Shown here: piece by piece, positions 7,719-15,864 of the stretch
How the letters are laid out: every line of letters begins with the position of its first letter
How positions within the stretch are numbered: position 1 is the first letter of the stretch
Source: CAZMUQ01 sp964569845
GTDB taxonomy: Archaea; Thermoproteota; Bathyarchaeia; Hecatellales; Hecatellaceae
Assembly: GCA_964569845.1 (NCBI GenBank)
Contig: CAZMUQ010000009.1
Location: 1-42,629 of the forward strand
Length of the DNA: 42,629 bases
Direction of reading: 5' to 3'
Made by a program: the position numbers and the translations under genes
The notes under the pieces: model-generated
What the model saw: only the letters and a program-made list of their open reading frames with translations
The model's database searches: none
Told to the model about the DNA's origin: nothing

Positions 7719-8411
7719 ATGAGTATTAAAAGCATTTTAGAGTTAACTATACCAGAAAAAAAGGTAGCAGTAGTATGGTTTAACAACTATTCAGGCGTTA
7801 TTGTTAAAACTTCAAAATCAGTAGCAATTTTTGACCCTGTAGATATTAAACCTGAGGATGTTCTAAATGCTGATGTTATTGTTATAACCCATGAGCACTA
7901 TGACCATTTTGAGCCCAAAATAGTAGTAAAAATATGGAAACAAACAGATGCAACAATTGTTACAACACCATACATTGCAAGGCAGCTTAAAGAAGTCCCT
8001 TCAGTCAAAATTAAAGCCTTAAATGTTGGTGAAGAAGTTACAATTGGAAGTATTAAGCTTAACGCAGAATATTCAAGCCATCCAGCAAATCAACCATTAA
8101 CATTTGTTTTAACAACTAGTGAAAATATAAAAGTGTACCATTCAAGTGATAGCAGACCCTACCCTGAAATGAGGAAAATAGGTGAAAAATATAACATAGA
8201 CATAGCATTTTGCACTGTTGGAATAGCTCCTGGAGCTTCACCAGTAAGTGGAGCTGAAATTGCTGAACTTATAAACCCCAAGATAGCTATTCCATACCAT
8301 ACGGATAAGCCTGAAAATCTTCAAAAATTTGCTGAAGTGTTAGCAGGAAAAACTAAAGAGATAAAACCTAAAATTATTAGGCAGCTTGAAGTCTATCAGT
8401 ATCCTGAATAA
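7719..8411 (+). CDS. UlaG-like metallo-beta-lactamase-fold hydrolase
   Basis: A 230-residue protein. THEHYDHF places His58, His60, Asp62 and His63 in the HxHxDH metal motif. Later histidines in SSHPANQ and PYHTDKP are probable further metal ligands. The size and pattern match the small MBL-fold family near UlaG/UPF0173, which hydrolyses ester- or lactone-like bonds. The substrate is unknown. It follows TFB by 46 bp, with a TATA-like CTTTAAG about 24 nt before ATG 7719, so it may have its own promoter. Confidence 0.8.
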   Translation: MSIKSILELTIPEKKVAVVWFNNYSGVIVKTSKSVAIFDPVDIKPEDVLNADVIVITHEHYDHFEPKIVVKIWKQTDATIVTTPYIARQLKEVPSVKIKALNVGEEVTIGSIKLNAEYSSHPANQPLTFVLTTSENIKVYHSSDSRPYPEMRKIGEKYNIDIAFCTVGIAPGASPVSGAEIAELINPKIAIPYHTDKPENLQKFAEVLAGKTKEIKPKIIRQLEVYQYPE

Positions 8412-8460
8412 ATTAAGGCTTATAAGCTTTAAATTAAAAGTCTGAAGGTTTATAGTACTC

Positions 8461-9639
8461 TTGAAAAGAAGCATACTGCTCCCTATTTACTTATCCATGT
8501 TTCTTATAACTCTCAGTATAGGCTCTTACAACCCTTTTATTCCCCTTTATGCTGAAGGCTTTGGTGCATCCTATATTGACCTCGGATTTATCGGGATGGT
8601 TTACGCACTTCCATACGCGATCTTAGCAGGAGTAATAGGGTTTATAACAGATATTCTTGGGAGAGGAAAATTTTTTCTAATCGGGGTTTTAAGTTGTATA
8701 CTTACAGCACCATTATTTATCTTATCCTCAAACGTTTCAGACATAATTCTTGTAAGAATCTTTGGTGGAGTTGCTTATGCTTTTCTTTGGCCTACTGTTG
8801 AAGCTATACTTTCAGAAACCTCCTCAATTAAGGAGAGAGTGAAAGTTATAGGGGAATATAGTTTCTCATGGGCTTTAGGCTTCCTTGTAGGACCATTTAT
8901 AGGGGGGTTTATACTTGAAAAATACAGTTTCATTACCCTCTTTTCCGTATCTTTAATTATAGGTTTAGGCGCATTAATCCCAACAGCGTATTCGTTAAAA
9001 AACCTCAAAAAAATTTTAGTGAAAAGTAAGAATAAGCTTCAAAATTTTTTGATGATAAAAAATGTTGTAAATTTAACCTTTCTAAGAAAACTTGTACAGC
9101 TAATATTTGTAAACTTTTCCTATGGATTTACTTTAGGCTTACTTTTTGCATTATTCCCTGTATATCTTAAAAGTTTGAGTATAACACCATTCCAAGTTGG
9201 ACTTCTTTTTACTATTTTTGGTTTAACTAGAACTATAACCTTCTTACAGTCAGGTAGGTTTTCCAGAATATGTGGAGAAAGAAGTCTTTTAAGTTTAGCT
9301 TTAGTTATTCAAGCATTCTCTCTTCTCACTATAGTTTATGTAAGAGGGTTTATCTTGTTTGTTGGAAGTATCATTATACTTGGATTAGCGATGGGAATAA
9401 TATCACCTGTAGTAATTTCAGCAGCCTCAAAAGTTAGCGGCGAGGAAAGAATAGGTACAGCTATAGGTTTAATTGAAACAATGCTTGGTGCTGGAATGAC
9501 TATTGGACCACTTGTTGGGGGACTTATAGCAGAAAAGTTAGGAGAAGAATTTCCATACATGGTCGGGTTTCTTTTAAGTCTAACCACCATAATCCCCTTA
9601 ATAATTACAAAAGGAGAAAAATTAATAAAATACGATTAA
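8461..9639 (+). CDS. Major facilitator superfamily transporter
   Basis: A 392-residue, highly hydrophobic protein with about 12 predicted membrane spans in two halves split by a basic central loop (about residues 180-210). The loop after the second span carries the MFS motif A variant DILGRGKFF. GFLVGPFIGG and its C-half repeat TIGPLVGGLIAEKLGEEFP are the motif C-like and mirror elements seen in drug/sugar exporters of this superfamily. The substrate cannot be assigned. The start is TTG 8461, 49 bp after the hydrolase gene. Confidence 0.85.
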   Translation: MKRSILLPIYLSMFLITLSIGSYNPFIPLYAEGFGASYIDLGFIGMVYALPYAILAGVIGFITDILGRGKFFLIGVLSCILTAPLFILSSNVSDIILVRIFGGVAYAFLWPTVEAILSETSSIKERVKVIGEYSFSWALGFLVGPFIGGFILEKYSFITLFSVSLIIGLGALIPTAYSLKNLKKILVKSKNKLQNFLMIKNVVNLTFLRKLVQLIFVNFSYGFTLGLLFALFPVYLKSLSITPFQVGLLFTIFGLTRTITFLQSGRFSRICGERSLLSLALVIQAFSLLTIVYVRGFILFVGSIIILGLAMGIISPVVISAASKVSGEERIGTAIGLIETMLGAGMTIGPLVGGLIAEKLGEEFPYMVGFLLSLTTIIPLIITKGEKLIKYD

Positions 9640-9684
9640 AAGTTAGTTTTGTTGAAAAATTGATAGCGCAGGAGAAAGTGTTCT

Positions 9685-10464
9685 TTGAGTAGAAAAAAGT
9701 TTTTATGCTTAATTTTTCTAGTAGTTATTTTTGCAGGATGGTTTAGTTTCGCATTGTATAGATACCTAAACCAGATAGTTATTTTGAGTATAACTACTCC
9801 AATATACAGTTTTCAAGATGTCACTTTTGAACTTAATAATGCTTTAAGAGATCCTAATGTTAAAGCATTAATTTTGTATATTGATAGTCCAGGGGGATAT
9901 GCTTATCCCTGCATCGAGATAGCAGAGCAAGTTAAAAACTTTGTTAAAGAAAAACCTCTAATTGCTGTTATGGGTAGTGAATGTGCTTCTGGAGCATACT
10001 ATATTGCATCTTTTGCAACAGAAGTTATAACTTACAACAATACTATTACTGGCGGAATTGGTGTTTTAGCAATATGGGTTGACCTTACAAAGTATTATGA
10101 AGAACAGGGAATAAAAGTTTGGGTTTGGAGTACAGGAGAGGAAAAAGATTTTGGTGCACCTTGGAGATCACCAACAGAAGAAGAGAAAGCAAGTATTCAA
10201 GCTGAGGTTGATAGGATATTTAATAAAATTATGGAGGATATAAAGAAGAATAGAGATTTAACTCCTGAAGTTGCTGAGGATGTAGGATCTGGGAGAATTA
10301 TCTATGGTTATGAGGCTGTAGAGATGGGTTTAGCAGATAAGGTTGGCGATATTAATACAGCTATAGATGATGCAGCCAAAATTTCAGGTTTAACACTATA
10401 CATAGTTGTACCATCAACCATGGATTTTAAAGCAAGATTTCTTAGGGCTTTAGGGTTACTATAA
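9685..10464 (+). CDS. sppA: SppA-type membrane serine peptidase (family S49)
   Basis: A 259-residue protein with an N-terminal signal anchor at about residues 5-25. ALILYIDSPGGYAYPCIEIAEQ and GSECASGAYYIASFA are the S49 clefts; the serine of the ASGAYY motif is the predicted nucleophile. Near the C-terminus, GSGRIIYGYEAVEMGLADKVG matches the conserved end of the protease domain. The length fits the short one-domain archaeal SppA that degrades cleaved signal peptides or membrane proteins. It heads a run of closely spaced genes including two zinc proteins. Confidence 0.88.
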   Translation: MSRKKFLCLIFLVVIFAGWFSFALYRYLNQIVILSITTPIYSFQDVTFELNNALRDPNVKALILYIDSPGGYAYPCIEIAEQVKNFVKEKPLIAVMGSECASGAYYIASFATEVITYNNTITGGIGVLAIWVDLTKYYEEQGIKVWVWSTGEEKDFGAPWRSPTEEEKASIQAEVDRIFNKIMEDIKKNRDLTPEVAEDVGSGRIIYGYEAVEMGLADKVGDINTAIDDAAKISGLTLYIVVPSTMDFKARFLRALGLL

Positions 10465-10501
10465 ACCGGAATCTTTAAAGAAAGAAATTTGGTGTTTAAG
10501 T

Positions 10502-10771
10502 TTGAAAAAGAATAGGAAATGTGAGATATGCGGAAAGGAAGTTTACCCTTTACCGTATAGATGTAACTATTGTGGAGGCGTTTTCTGCGTTGACCATAGA
10601 CTTCCAGAAAAACATAACTGTAGTAGGCTTGAAGAAGTTATAAGAACTCAAAAACAGGTTCATTTAAAAGACCTTATAAAAGAAATTATTGAGTTTGAAA
10701 ATGCCAAAAAAAGTAGTTCAGAGAGTCTTCTTAAAAAGTTAGGTAAAAAGTTAAGGTTTAGGAAAAAATAG
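10502..10771 (+). CDS. AN1-type zinc finger protein
   Basis: An 89-residue protein starting at TTG 10502, seven nt after GGTG. CEICGKEVYPLPYRCNYCGG followed by FCVDHRLPEKHNC is a complete AN1 zinc finger at about residues 6-40. The rest is a charged helical tail rich in Lys and Glu, ending in KKLGKKLRFRKK. AN1 fingers in eukaryotes act with ubiquitin and proteasome pathways. The archaeal role is unknown; placement after SppA hints at protein quality control, as inference. The stop overlaps the next gene's start by one base. Confidence 0.82.
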   Translation: MKKNRKCEICGKEVYPLPYRCNYCGGVFCVDHRLPEKHNCSRLEEVIRTQKQVHLKDLIKEIIEFENAKKSSSESLLKKLGKKLRFRKK

Positions 10772-11016
10772 TGTTGAAGAATATTAAAAAGTTTTTTAAA
10801 AGAATTTCAAGAAAGAAGGGGAAAAGATTAACTATATGCCCTAGATGTGGAAATCCGAAAATTCATCTTTCAAGTATACTTGATGGATGGATAACACCAC
10901 CACAATATGTATGTGATATTTGTGGGTATACTGGACCCATGGTAATGGAAGTTGATGAAGAAGAATTTAAACAATATTTAAAAGACTTAAGTAAGCAAAA
11001 TGCTGCTAGAAGTTAA
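10771..11016 (+). CDS. Small zinc-ribbon protein
   Basis: An 81-residue protein starting at GTG 10771, the last base of the previous stop codon, so the two are translationally coupled. A basic N-terminus (about 20 residues) precedes CPRCGNPKIH and CDICGYTGP, two CxxC pairs about 26 residues apart that form a zinc ribbon. An acidic tail with VDEEEFKQYLKDL follows. Similar archaeal proteins are uncharacterised. It may bind nucleic acid or a protein partner together with the AN1 protein. Confidence 0.75.
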   Translation: MLKNIKKFFKRISRKKGKRLTICPRCGNPKIHLSSILDGWITPPQYVCDICGYTGPMVMEVDEEEFKQYLKDLSKQNAARS

Positions 11017-11077
11017 AAAGTTTCTAGATTTTTTATTGAGAGGGTGTAAACTTAAAAATAGTAAGTAAAACTATCAT

Positions 11078-11947
11078 GTGGAGATGGGAAAGTTGGTTGA
11101 GACCATATTAAATGTACCCGCAATTGCTATTTTTGGTGAGAAAAAATCTGGCAAAACAAGCCTTATTGAAGCTATTATTAGAAGACTTACAGATAAAGGT
11201 TTTAAAGTTGGATATGTTAAGCATATACCTCACCCGAATTTTACAATTGATAAAGAAGGTAAGGATAGTTGGAGAGCTGCTAAAGCTGGTGCAAAAATTA
11301 TTATCTGTGTTTCACCTAAGGAAGTTTCAACTATTAGAAAGAATAGCAGCTTTGATAATAGTTTTAAAACTATAATTAATCTCATAGAGAAGATGGAGGA
11401 AGTAAAAAGCCATGTTGACTTTTTAATTTTTGAGGGTTTTAGAAGACTTTTAAAGGATGATGAAGAAATACCAAAAATCATCGTGGTAAGTGAAGATCGC
11501 AACTTAAAGTTTATAGAAGAGTTTAAAAATGTTTGGGGGATTGTAACACCTAAAACTCTTCAAATTAGGAAGCTTCCCCACAATATAAAGATTCTAAGTT
11601 TTAGTGAAATTGAGGATGTATTAAATTTTGTAGAGGAAAAAGTTAGGTTTTTTAGCATCCTGAAAAAACATCCAATGCTTAATTGTGGTTTATGTGGATT
11701 TAAAAATTGTTTTGAACATGCAAAAGCAGTTTACGAGGGAAGAATAGATATAGATAGTTGCGTAGCTTTAGGTAAAGGTATAGCCACTATTAAAATTGAT
11801 GGAAAAAACGTACCTTTAAACAAGTTTACTAGTGAAGTTGTAAGAAGAACAGTTTTAGGGCTTATTTCAACATTAAAGGATGTAAACATTAAAGGTAATG
11901 AAATTGTGGAAATAAATTTAAAAAGGATTCAAGAAAAATTTAGTTAG
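11078..11947 (+). CDS. mobB: MobB-like GTPase fused to a 4Fe-4S domain
   Basis: A 289-residue protein. Residues 14-190 are MobB-like, with Walker A GEKKSGKT (20-27), a KHIPHPNFTIDKEGKDSWR motif and LIFEGFRR. MobB helps attach GMP to molybdopterin. Residues 200-230 add an Fe-S domain with Cys203, Cys206, Cys211 and Cys228 (CGLCGFKNC then C). Similar fusions occur in archaea; the cluster may serve metal or redox handling of the pterin cofactor. The start is GTG 11078, with ATG 11084 as an alternative. It converges on the TrmJ gene with an 8-bp overlap. A tungsten oxidoreductase lies 4 kb away. Confidence 0.82.
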   Translation: MEMGKLVETILNVPAIAIFGEKKSGKTSLIEAIIRRLTDKGFKVGYVKHIPHPNFTIDKEGKDSWRAAKAGAKIIICVSPKEVSTIRKNSSFDNSFKTIINLIEKMEEVKSHVDFLIFEGFRRLLKDDEEIPKIIVVSEDRNLKFIEEFKNVWGIVTPKTLQIRKLPHNIKILSFSEIEDVLNFVEEKVRFFSILKKHPMLNCGLCGFKNCFEHAKAVYEGRIDIDSCVALGKGIATIKIDGKNVPLNKFTSEVVRRTVLGLISTLKDVNIKGNEIVEINLKRIQEKFS

Positions 11948-12683
11948 CTTTAGATTTCAAAATTTTAATAAGCTGATGTAGACGGTGAAATACTGTAAGT
12001 ATGTAATAAGCTTCTTTAACAGATAAAAATGAGCGTGAAATAATACTTCTAAAGGATTTTAAAGCCAAACGTTTTTTATGGTTTTGTAGGTTTGTTTCAT
12101 CCATAAGAACATTAAAGTACTGGATAATTTTTTCCCTAATATCCTTAGAAGCTGTAGGAGTATAACTAACCCTACCTTCAAGAGTGGTGTTCTTATGAAT
12201 TTCATAAAAGATTATTGCTGCAGCAATAGCTACATTTAAAACAGGATACTCCTGGCTTGCAGGAATTGTAACTGTAAAATCACATAGATCAAGTTCACTA
12301 TTTGTTAAACCTGAACTTTCCCTACCAAAAACGATGCCAATTTTACAATTAGATAGGTTTCTAATTTTGGATGCAAACTCCTCAGGAAATATTGTTGTCC
12401 TCCTAATATTTGATGGTTTTTTAGCATAAATTGCCGTTGTTCCAACAACAATATCTAAATCTCTGATAGCTTCATCTAAGCTTCTAAATGTTAAAGCTCT
12501 GCCTAAAACATCAACAGCATCAGCAGCCATCATCTTAGCGTAATCGCCAAGCCTAGTCTTAGGATTAACTAATCTTAGCCTTTTTAAGCCAAAATTTTTC
12601 ATAGCCCTAGCTAAAGAACCTATATTTCCCTCATGTTCAGGTTCAACAAAAATTATGACTAAATCTTCTTCTAAGCTTAACAT
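11940..12683 (-). CDS. TrmJ-like tRNA 2'-O-methyltransferase (SPOUT)
   Basis: A 247-residue protein with the three SPOUT/TrmH motifs: motif 1 VEPEHEGNIGSLARAMKNFG, motif 2 VFGRESSGLTNSELDLCD and motif 3 IPASQEYPVLNVAIAAAI. These make the trefoil-knot SAM site. The C-terminal helical extension (about residues 165-247) is typical of TrmJ, which in archaea methylates the ribose of C32 in tRNA. It is 35 bp downstream of the DHH phosphoesterase gene and probably cotranscribed. A TrmL- or TrmH-type specificity cannot be excluded. Confidence 0.85.
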   Translation of the reverse strand: MLSLEEDLVIIFVEPEHEGNIGSLARAMKNFGLKRLRLVNPKTRLGDYAKMMAADAVDVLGRALTFRSLDEAIRDLDIVVGTTAIYAKKPSNIRRTTIFPEEFASKIRNLSNCKIGIVFGRESSGLTNSELDLCDFTVTIPASQEYPVLNVAIAAAIIFYEIHKNTTLEGRVSYTPTASKDIREKIIQYFNVLMDETNLQNHKKRLALKSFRSIISRSFLSVKEAYYILTVFHRLHQLIKILKSKAN

Positions 12684-12718
12684 ACCAAGACAACCTAGGT
12701 TTCTTTTCCTGCATTGCC

Positions 12719-13921
12719 TTAAATACTTAATTTTTCAAGTAAACTTATAAACTCCTTTTCAACCCCCTTAACAATGACACCGGAAGCAGCTGTAGAATGC
12801 CCATCACCAAAACCATTAAAGTGTTTACATGCTTCTGGAAGAATTTTAGATAGTGGGGGTTTTTTCCCTTCTTTAATCATAAAACTTAATGTTTTAGGAG
12901 TTCTAGCAGAAACTTTAACATAATCTTTTTTAAGCAAACCAAAACCTGGAATTTCCCTAGACATATTCATTATACCAATAAGGTATTTTGTAGGGTGCAC
13001 AATTTTTTGGTAGGAAAGGTAGGAGCAAAACGTACCGATAACTTTTGTACCCATCCCCTTAAACATATCATATGCATGAAACCATTGAATACTGCTTAGT
13101 TGATTAATACCATTACTTTTTAATTTTTCAAGCATCCTCCTATTTGCTCTTCTACGTTTTTCTTCAAGCTTTAAAATAGTTTCTTCAATATCACCTGTAA
13201 AACCTTCTAAGCAGGCTTTAATACCTTTTCTAGGTCCGTCAGCATAGTATCCAACTGAACCTAGAATTGTAAGCATAGTTGAAAGTCTCTTGTAGGATAA
13301 GGGTTTACCTAAACATAAAACTTTAACATCAATTTTATCCCCTTCTCCCTCAACTTCAACTAAGTTATTTTTTAAAGCATCCTTTAAAGCTTCAAGATTT
13401 AATCCTTTAAGTGGACCTGGTATTTCAGCTGCACCTATAACTGCTAGATGAGCTAAACGGGTATTTTGCTTATCCATATTTTTAGCAAAAAAATATGCTA
13501 CTGTTGAGCCTGAAGCCTCCTCCTCCCCACTTATACCATAAACTTCAGGGTTTAAATTGTAAACTAAAGGGTCAGTTGATTCTTCAAAATCATGATGATC
13601 TAAAATTATGGTTAAATTTTTTGACTTATTTATAGCTGATATTTTTGACGCATGAGCTGAACCAATATCAACATATATGTAAACTTTACCTTCGGTAGAA
13701 TGAAGTTTATTAATTACCTCCGGGAAAAGCTTCTCAATACAGATAGTTTCAATATTAAACCCCTTTTTTTCAAGCATATCCTTAACTATTGAAGCAGCAC
13801 ACAACCCATCAGCATCATCATGATGAATTATTTGAACCTTACTAACTTCAAATGATAAAAGACTTTTAATAGCTTCCTGCATGGATGAGAAAAGAAGGTT
13901 GAGTGAATCCTTAGCCAACAA
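12719..13921 (-). CDS. DHH-family phosphoesterase (RecJ-like)
   Basis: A 400-residue protein with the RecJ-type motifs: HHDDADGL (residues 33-40), VDIG (Asp85) and DHHDFEE (108-114), the metal-binding DHH box. Near the C-terminus, a DHHA1-like domain ends with HFNGFGDGHSTAASGVIVKG, whose glycines bind substrate. Archaeal members include the GINS-associated nuclease GAN and other RecJ homologues acting on single-stranded DNA or RNA. Which one this is cannot be told from the sequence alone. It is divergent from the macro-domain gene. Confidence 0.85.
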   Translation of the reverse strand: MLAKDSLNLLFSSMQEAIKSLLSFEVSKVQIIHHDDADGLCAASIVKDMLEKKGFNIETICIEKLFPEVINKLHSTEGKVYIYVDIGSAHASKISAINKSKNLTIILDHHDFEESTDPLVYNLNPEVYGISGEEEASGSTVAYFFAKNMDKQNTRLAHLAVIGAAEIPGPLKGLNLEALKDALKNNLVEVEGEGDKIDVKVLCLGKPLSYKRLSTMLTILGSVGYYADGPRKGIKACLEGFTGDIEETILKLEEKRRRANRRMLEKLKSNGINQLSSIQWFHAYDMFKGMGTKVIGTFCSYLSYQKIVHPTKYLIGIMNMSREIPGFGLLKKDYVKVSARTPKTLSFMIKEGKKPPLSKILPEACKHFNGFGDGHSTAASGVIVKGVEKEFISLLEKLSI

Positions 13922-14029
13922 TTAAGCACCTAACATTATCTATACTTTCGGATTAGAAATTATTTTTTGCTTAATGGAAAGTAAAAGTTTATGTTAACAT
14001 AAGGATAACTTCAAGTTTAGGGTGAAACT

Positions 14030-14575
14030 TTGAAGGTTAAGGTTAAGAATAGTATAATCGAGCTTACTAAGGGAGATATAACAGATCTTGAGGTAGATGC
14101 TATTGTTAATGCTGCTAATAGTCAACTTAAGCTTGGAGGTGGAGTTGCAGGAGCAATTAGAAGAAAAGGAGGACCAAAAATTCAGGAAGAGTGTGATAGA
14201 ATAGGATATTGCCCTGTTGGTGGTGCAGTTATTACTAGTGCTGGAAATTTGAAAGCTAAATACGTAGTTCATGCTGTTGGACCTAGATATGGGGAAGGAG
14301 ATGAAGATAACAAGCTTAAAAATGCAACATTTAACAGCTTAAAAATTGCAGACCAATATAAAGTTAAAACTATTGCTTTCCCGGCAATATCAACAGGAAT
14401 TTTTGGATTTCCTAAGGATAGATGTGCAGAGATAATGCTTTCAACAGCAGTAGAATATCTTAAAGGTCAAACAGGAATAGAAAAAGTGGTTTTTTGTCTT
14501 TATGATGATGAAACTTTCAGGGTTTTTCAGGAGAAATTAGTTAACATGGTTGGAAAAGATGTAATAAAAATCTAG
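14030..14575 (+). CDS. Macro-domain (ADP-ribose-binding) protein
   Basis: A 181-residue single-domain protein. VDAIVNAANSQLKLGGGVAGAI (residues 22-43) and AISTGIFGFP are the two loops that hold ADP-ribose; Asn30 and the GGG run are the usual catalytic/binding residues of deacetylase-type macro domains. It may remove ADP-ribose from proteins or O-acetyl-ADP-ribose. The start TTG 14030 follows GGGTGA by 4 nt. The region upstream is shared with the divergent DHH gene. No ADP-ribosyltransferase or sirtuin is adjacent. Confidence 0.92.
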   Translation: MKVKVKNSIIELTKGDITDLEVDAIVNAANSQLKLGGGVAGAIRRKGGPKIQEECDRIGYCPVGGAVITSAGNLKAKYVVHAVGPRYGEGDEDNKLKNATFNSLKIADQYKVKTIAFPAISTGIFGFPKDRCAEIMLSTAVEYLKGQTGIEKVVFCLYDDETFRVFQEKLVNMVGKDVIKI

Positions 14576-14607
14576 TTAAACTATTCTAGCTACTCATTCC
14601 TAAGCTT

Positions 14608-15792
14608 TTATTTAACAACACCCTCATCTTTAAGCTTACTTATATCTTCATCACTATAACCAAGAAACTTTAAAATGTCTACTGTATGCTGTCCAAGCAT
14701 CGGTGGTGGAAGCCTAACATCACCTGGAGATTCTGAAAGTTTAACAGGTACACCTGTAACCTTAATTCTTCCAGATTTTGGATGGTCAATTTCAACCACC
14801 ATCTTCCTAAATAAAACTTGGGGATCATTAACTACATCTGCAACATTGTATATTGGGCCGCAGGGTACACCAGCCTTCCTAATCAACTCTAACCATTCAC
14901 CTGTAGCTTTTTGAACGAAGATTTCTTCTAAAATTTTTACAAGCTCTTCACGATTTTCTACTCTTTTAGGATTTGTATTAAATCTTGGGTCATCAGCTAA
15001 GTGCTCTACACCTAAAACTTTACATAAGCTTCGGAAAAGGTTATCATTACCTGCTGCAATGTTAATGTATCCATCCTTAGTCTTAAAAGCTTGATACGGA
15101 ACTATTAACGGATGACCTGAACCTATAGGTCCAGGTATTTCCCCAGTTGCAAAATATCTTCCAGCTTGGTAGGTAAGCCATGCAACTTGAGAATCAAGCA
15201 TGGAAACATCAACATATTGCCCTTTACCTGTTTTTTCTCTGTAGAACAGGGCGCAAACAATACCGTAAGCTGCAAACATACCAGCAGCAATATCTGTTAT
15301 GGGTATACCAACTTTTACTGGTGGACGACCAGGCTCTCCAGTGATGCTCATTAGTCCACCCATACCTTGAAGGATTTGGTCAAATGCTGGGTAATCACGA
15401 TAAGGACCTTCTTGACCAAAACCCGAAATTGAACAATAGATTATCTTAGGGTTAACCTTTTTTACAGTTTCATAATCAACACCCAGCCTCTTAGCAACAC
15501 CAGGCCTAAAGTTTTCAACAAAAACATCGCATTTCTCTGCAAGTTTAAGTACTATCTCCTTACCTTTCTCAGATTTTAAATTTATAACTATACTTTTCTT
15601 GTTACGGTTTATACTTAAAAAATAGCTACTTTCCCCTTCAATGAATGGTGGACCCCATGACCTTGAAACATCTCCTTCTGGAGGTTCAACTTTTATTACT
15701 TCTGCACCCATATCAGCAAGCATCATTGTACAATATGGACCTGCAAGAGCGGAGCTTAAATCTAAAATTTTAACTCCATCTAAAGCACCCAT
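14608..15792 (-). CDS. CaiB/BaiF family III CoA-transferase
   Basis: About 394 residues. VKILDLSSALAGPYCTMMLADMGAEVIKVEPP is the family's N-terminal signature. VGIPITDIAAGMFA carries the Asp expected to form the acyl-anhydride with CoA. The C-terminal domain is complete, ending near LGYSDEDISKLKDEGVV. Family III enzymes move CoA between carboxylic acids. The start is taken at ATG 15792; the frame opens at TTG 15801. It lies 63-72 bp downstream of the tungsten oxidoreductase on the same strand, suggesting activation of the acid that the oxidoreductase makes, or supply of its substrate. Confidence 0.92.
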   Translation of the reverse strand: MGALDGVKILDLSSALAGPYCTMMLADMGAEVIKVEPPEGDVSRSWGPPFIEGESSYFLSINRNKKSIVINLKSEKGKEIVLKLAEKCDVFVENFRPGVAKRLGVDYETVKKVNPKIIYCSISGFGQEGPYRDYPAFDQILQGMGGLMSITGEPGRPPVKVGIPITDIAAGMFAAYGIVCALFYREKTGKGQYVDVSMLDSQVAWLTYQAGRYFATGEIPGPIGSGHPLIVPYQAFKTKDGYINIAAGNDNLFRSLCKVLGVEHLADDPRFNTNPKRVENREELVKILEEIFVQKATGEWLELIRKAGVPCGPIYNVADVVNDPQVLFRKMVVEIDHPKSGRIKVTGVPVKLSESPGDVRLPPPMLGQHTVDILKFLGYSDEDISKLKDEGVVK

Positions 15793-15864
15793 TTTGAACA
15801 ACCAAGCTAAAATATGGAGTAAGGAAAGCTAAAAATATTTTGGTAAATTTTAATTATCTAACTA

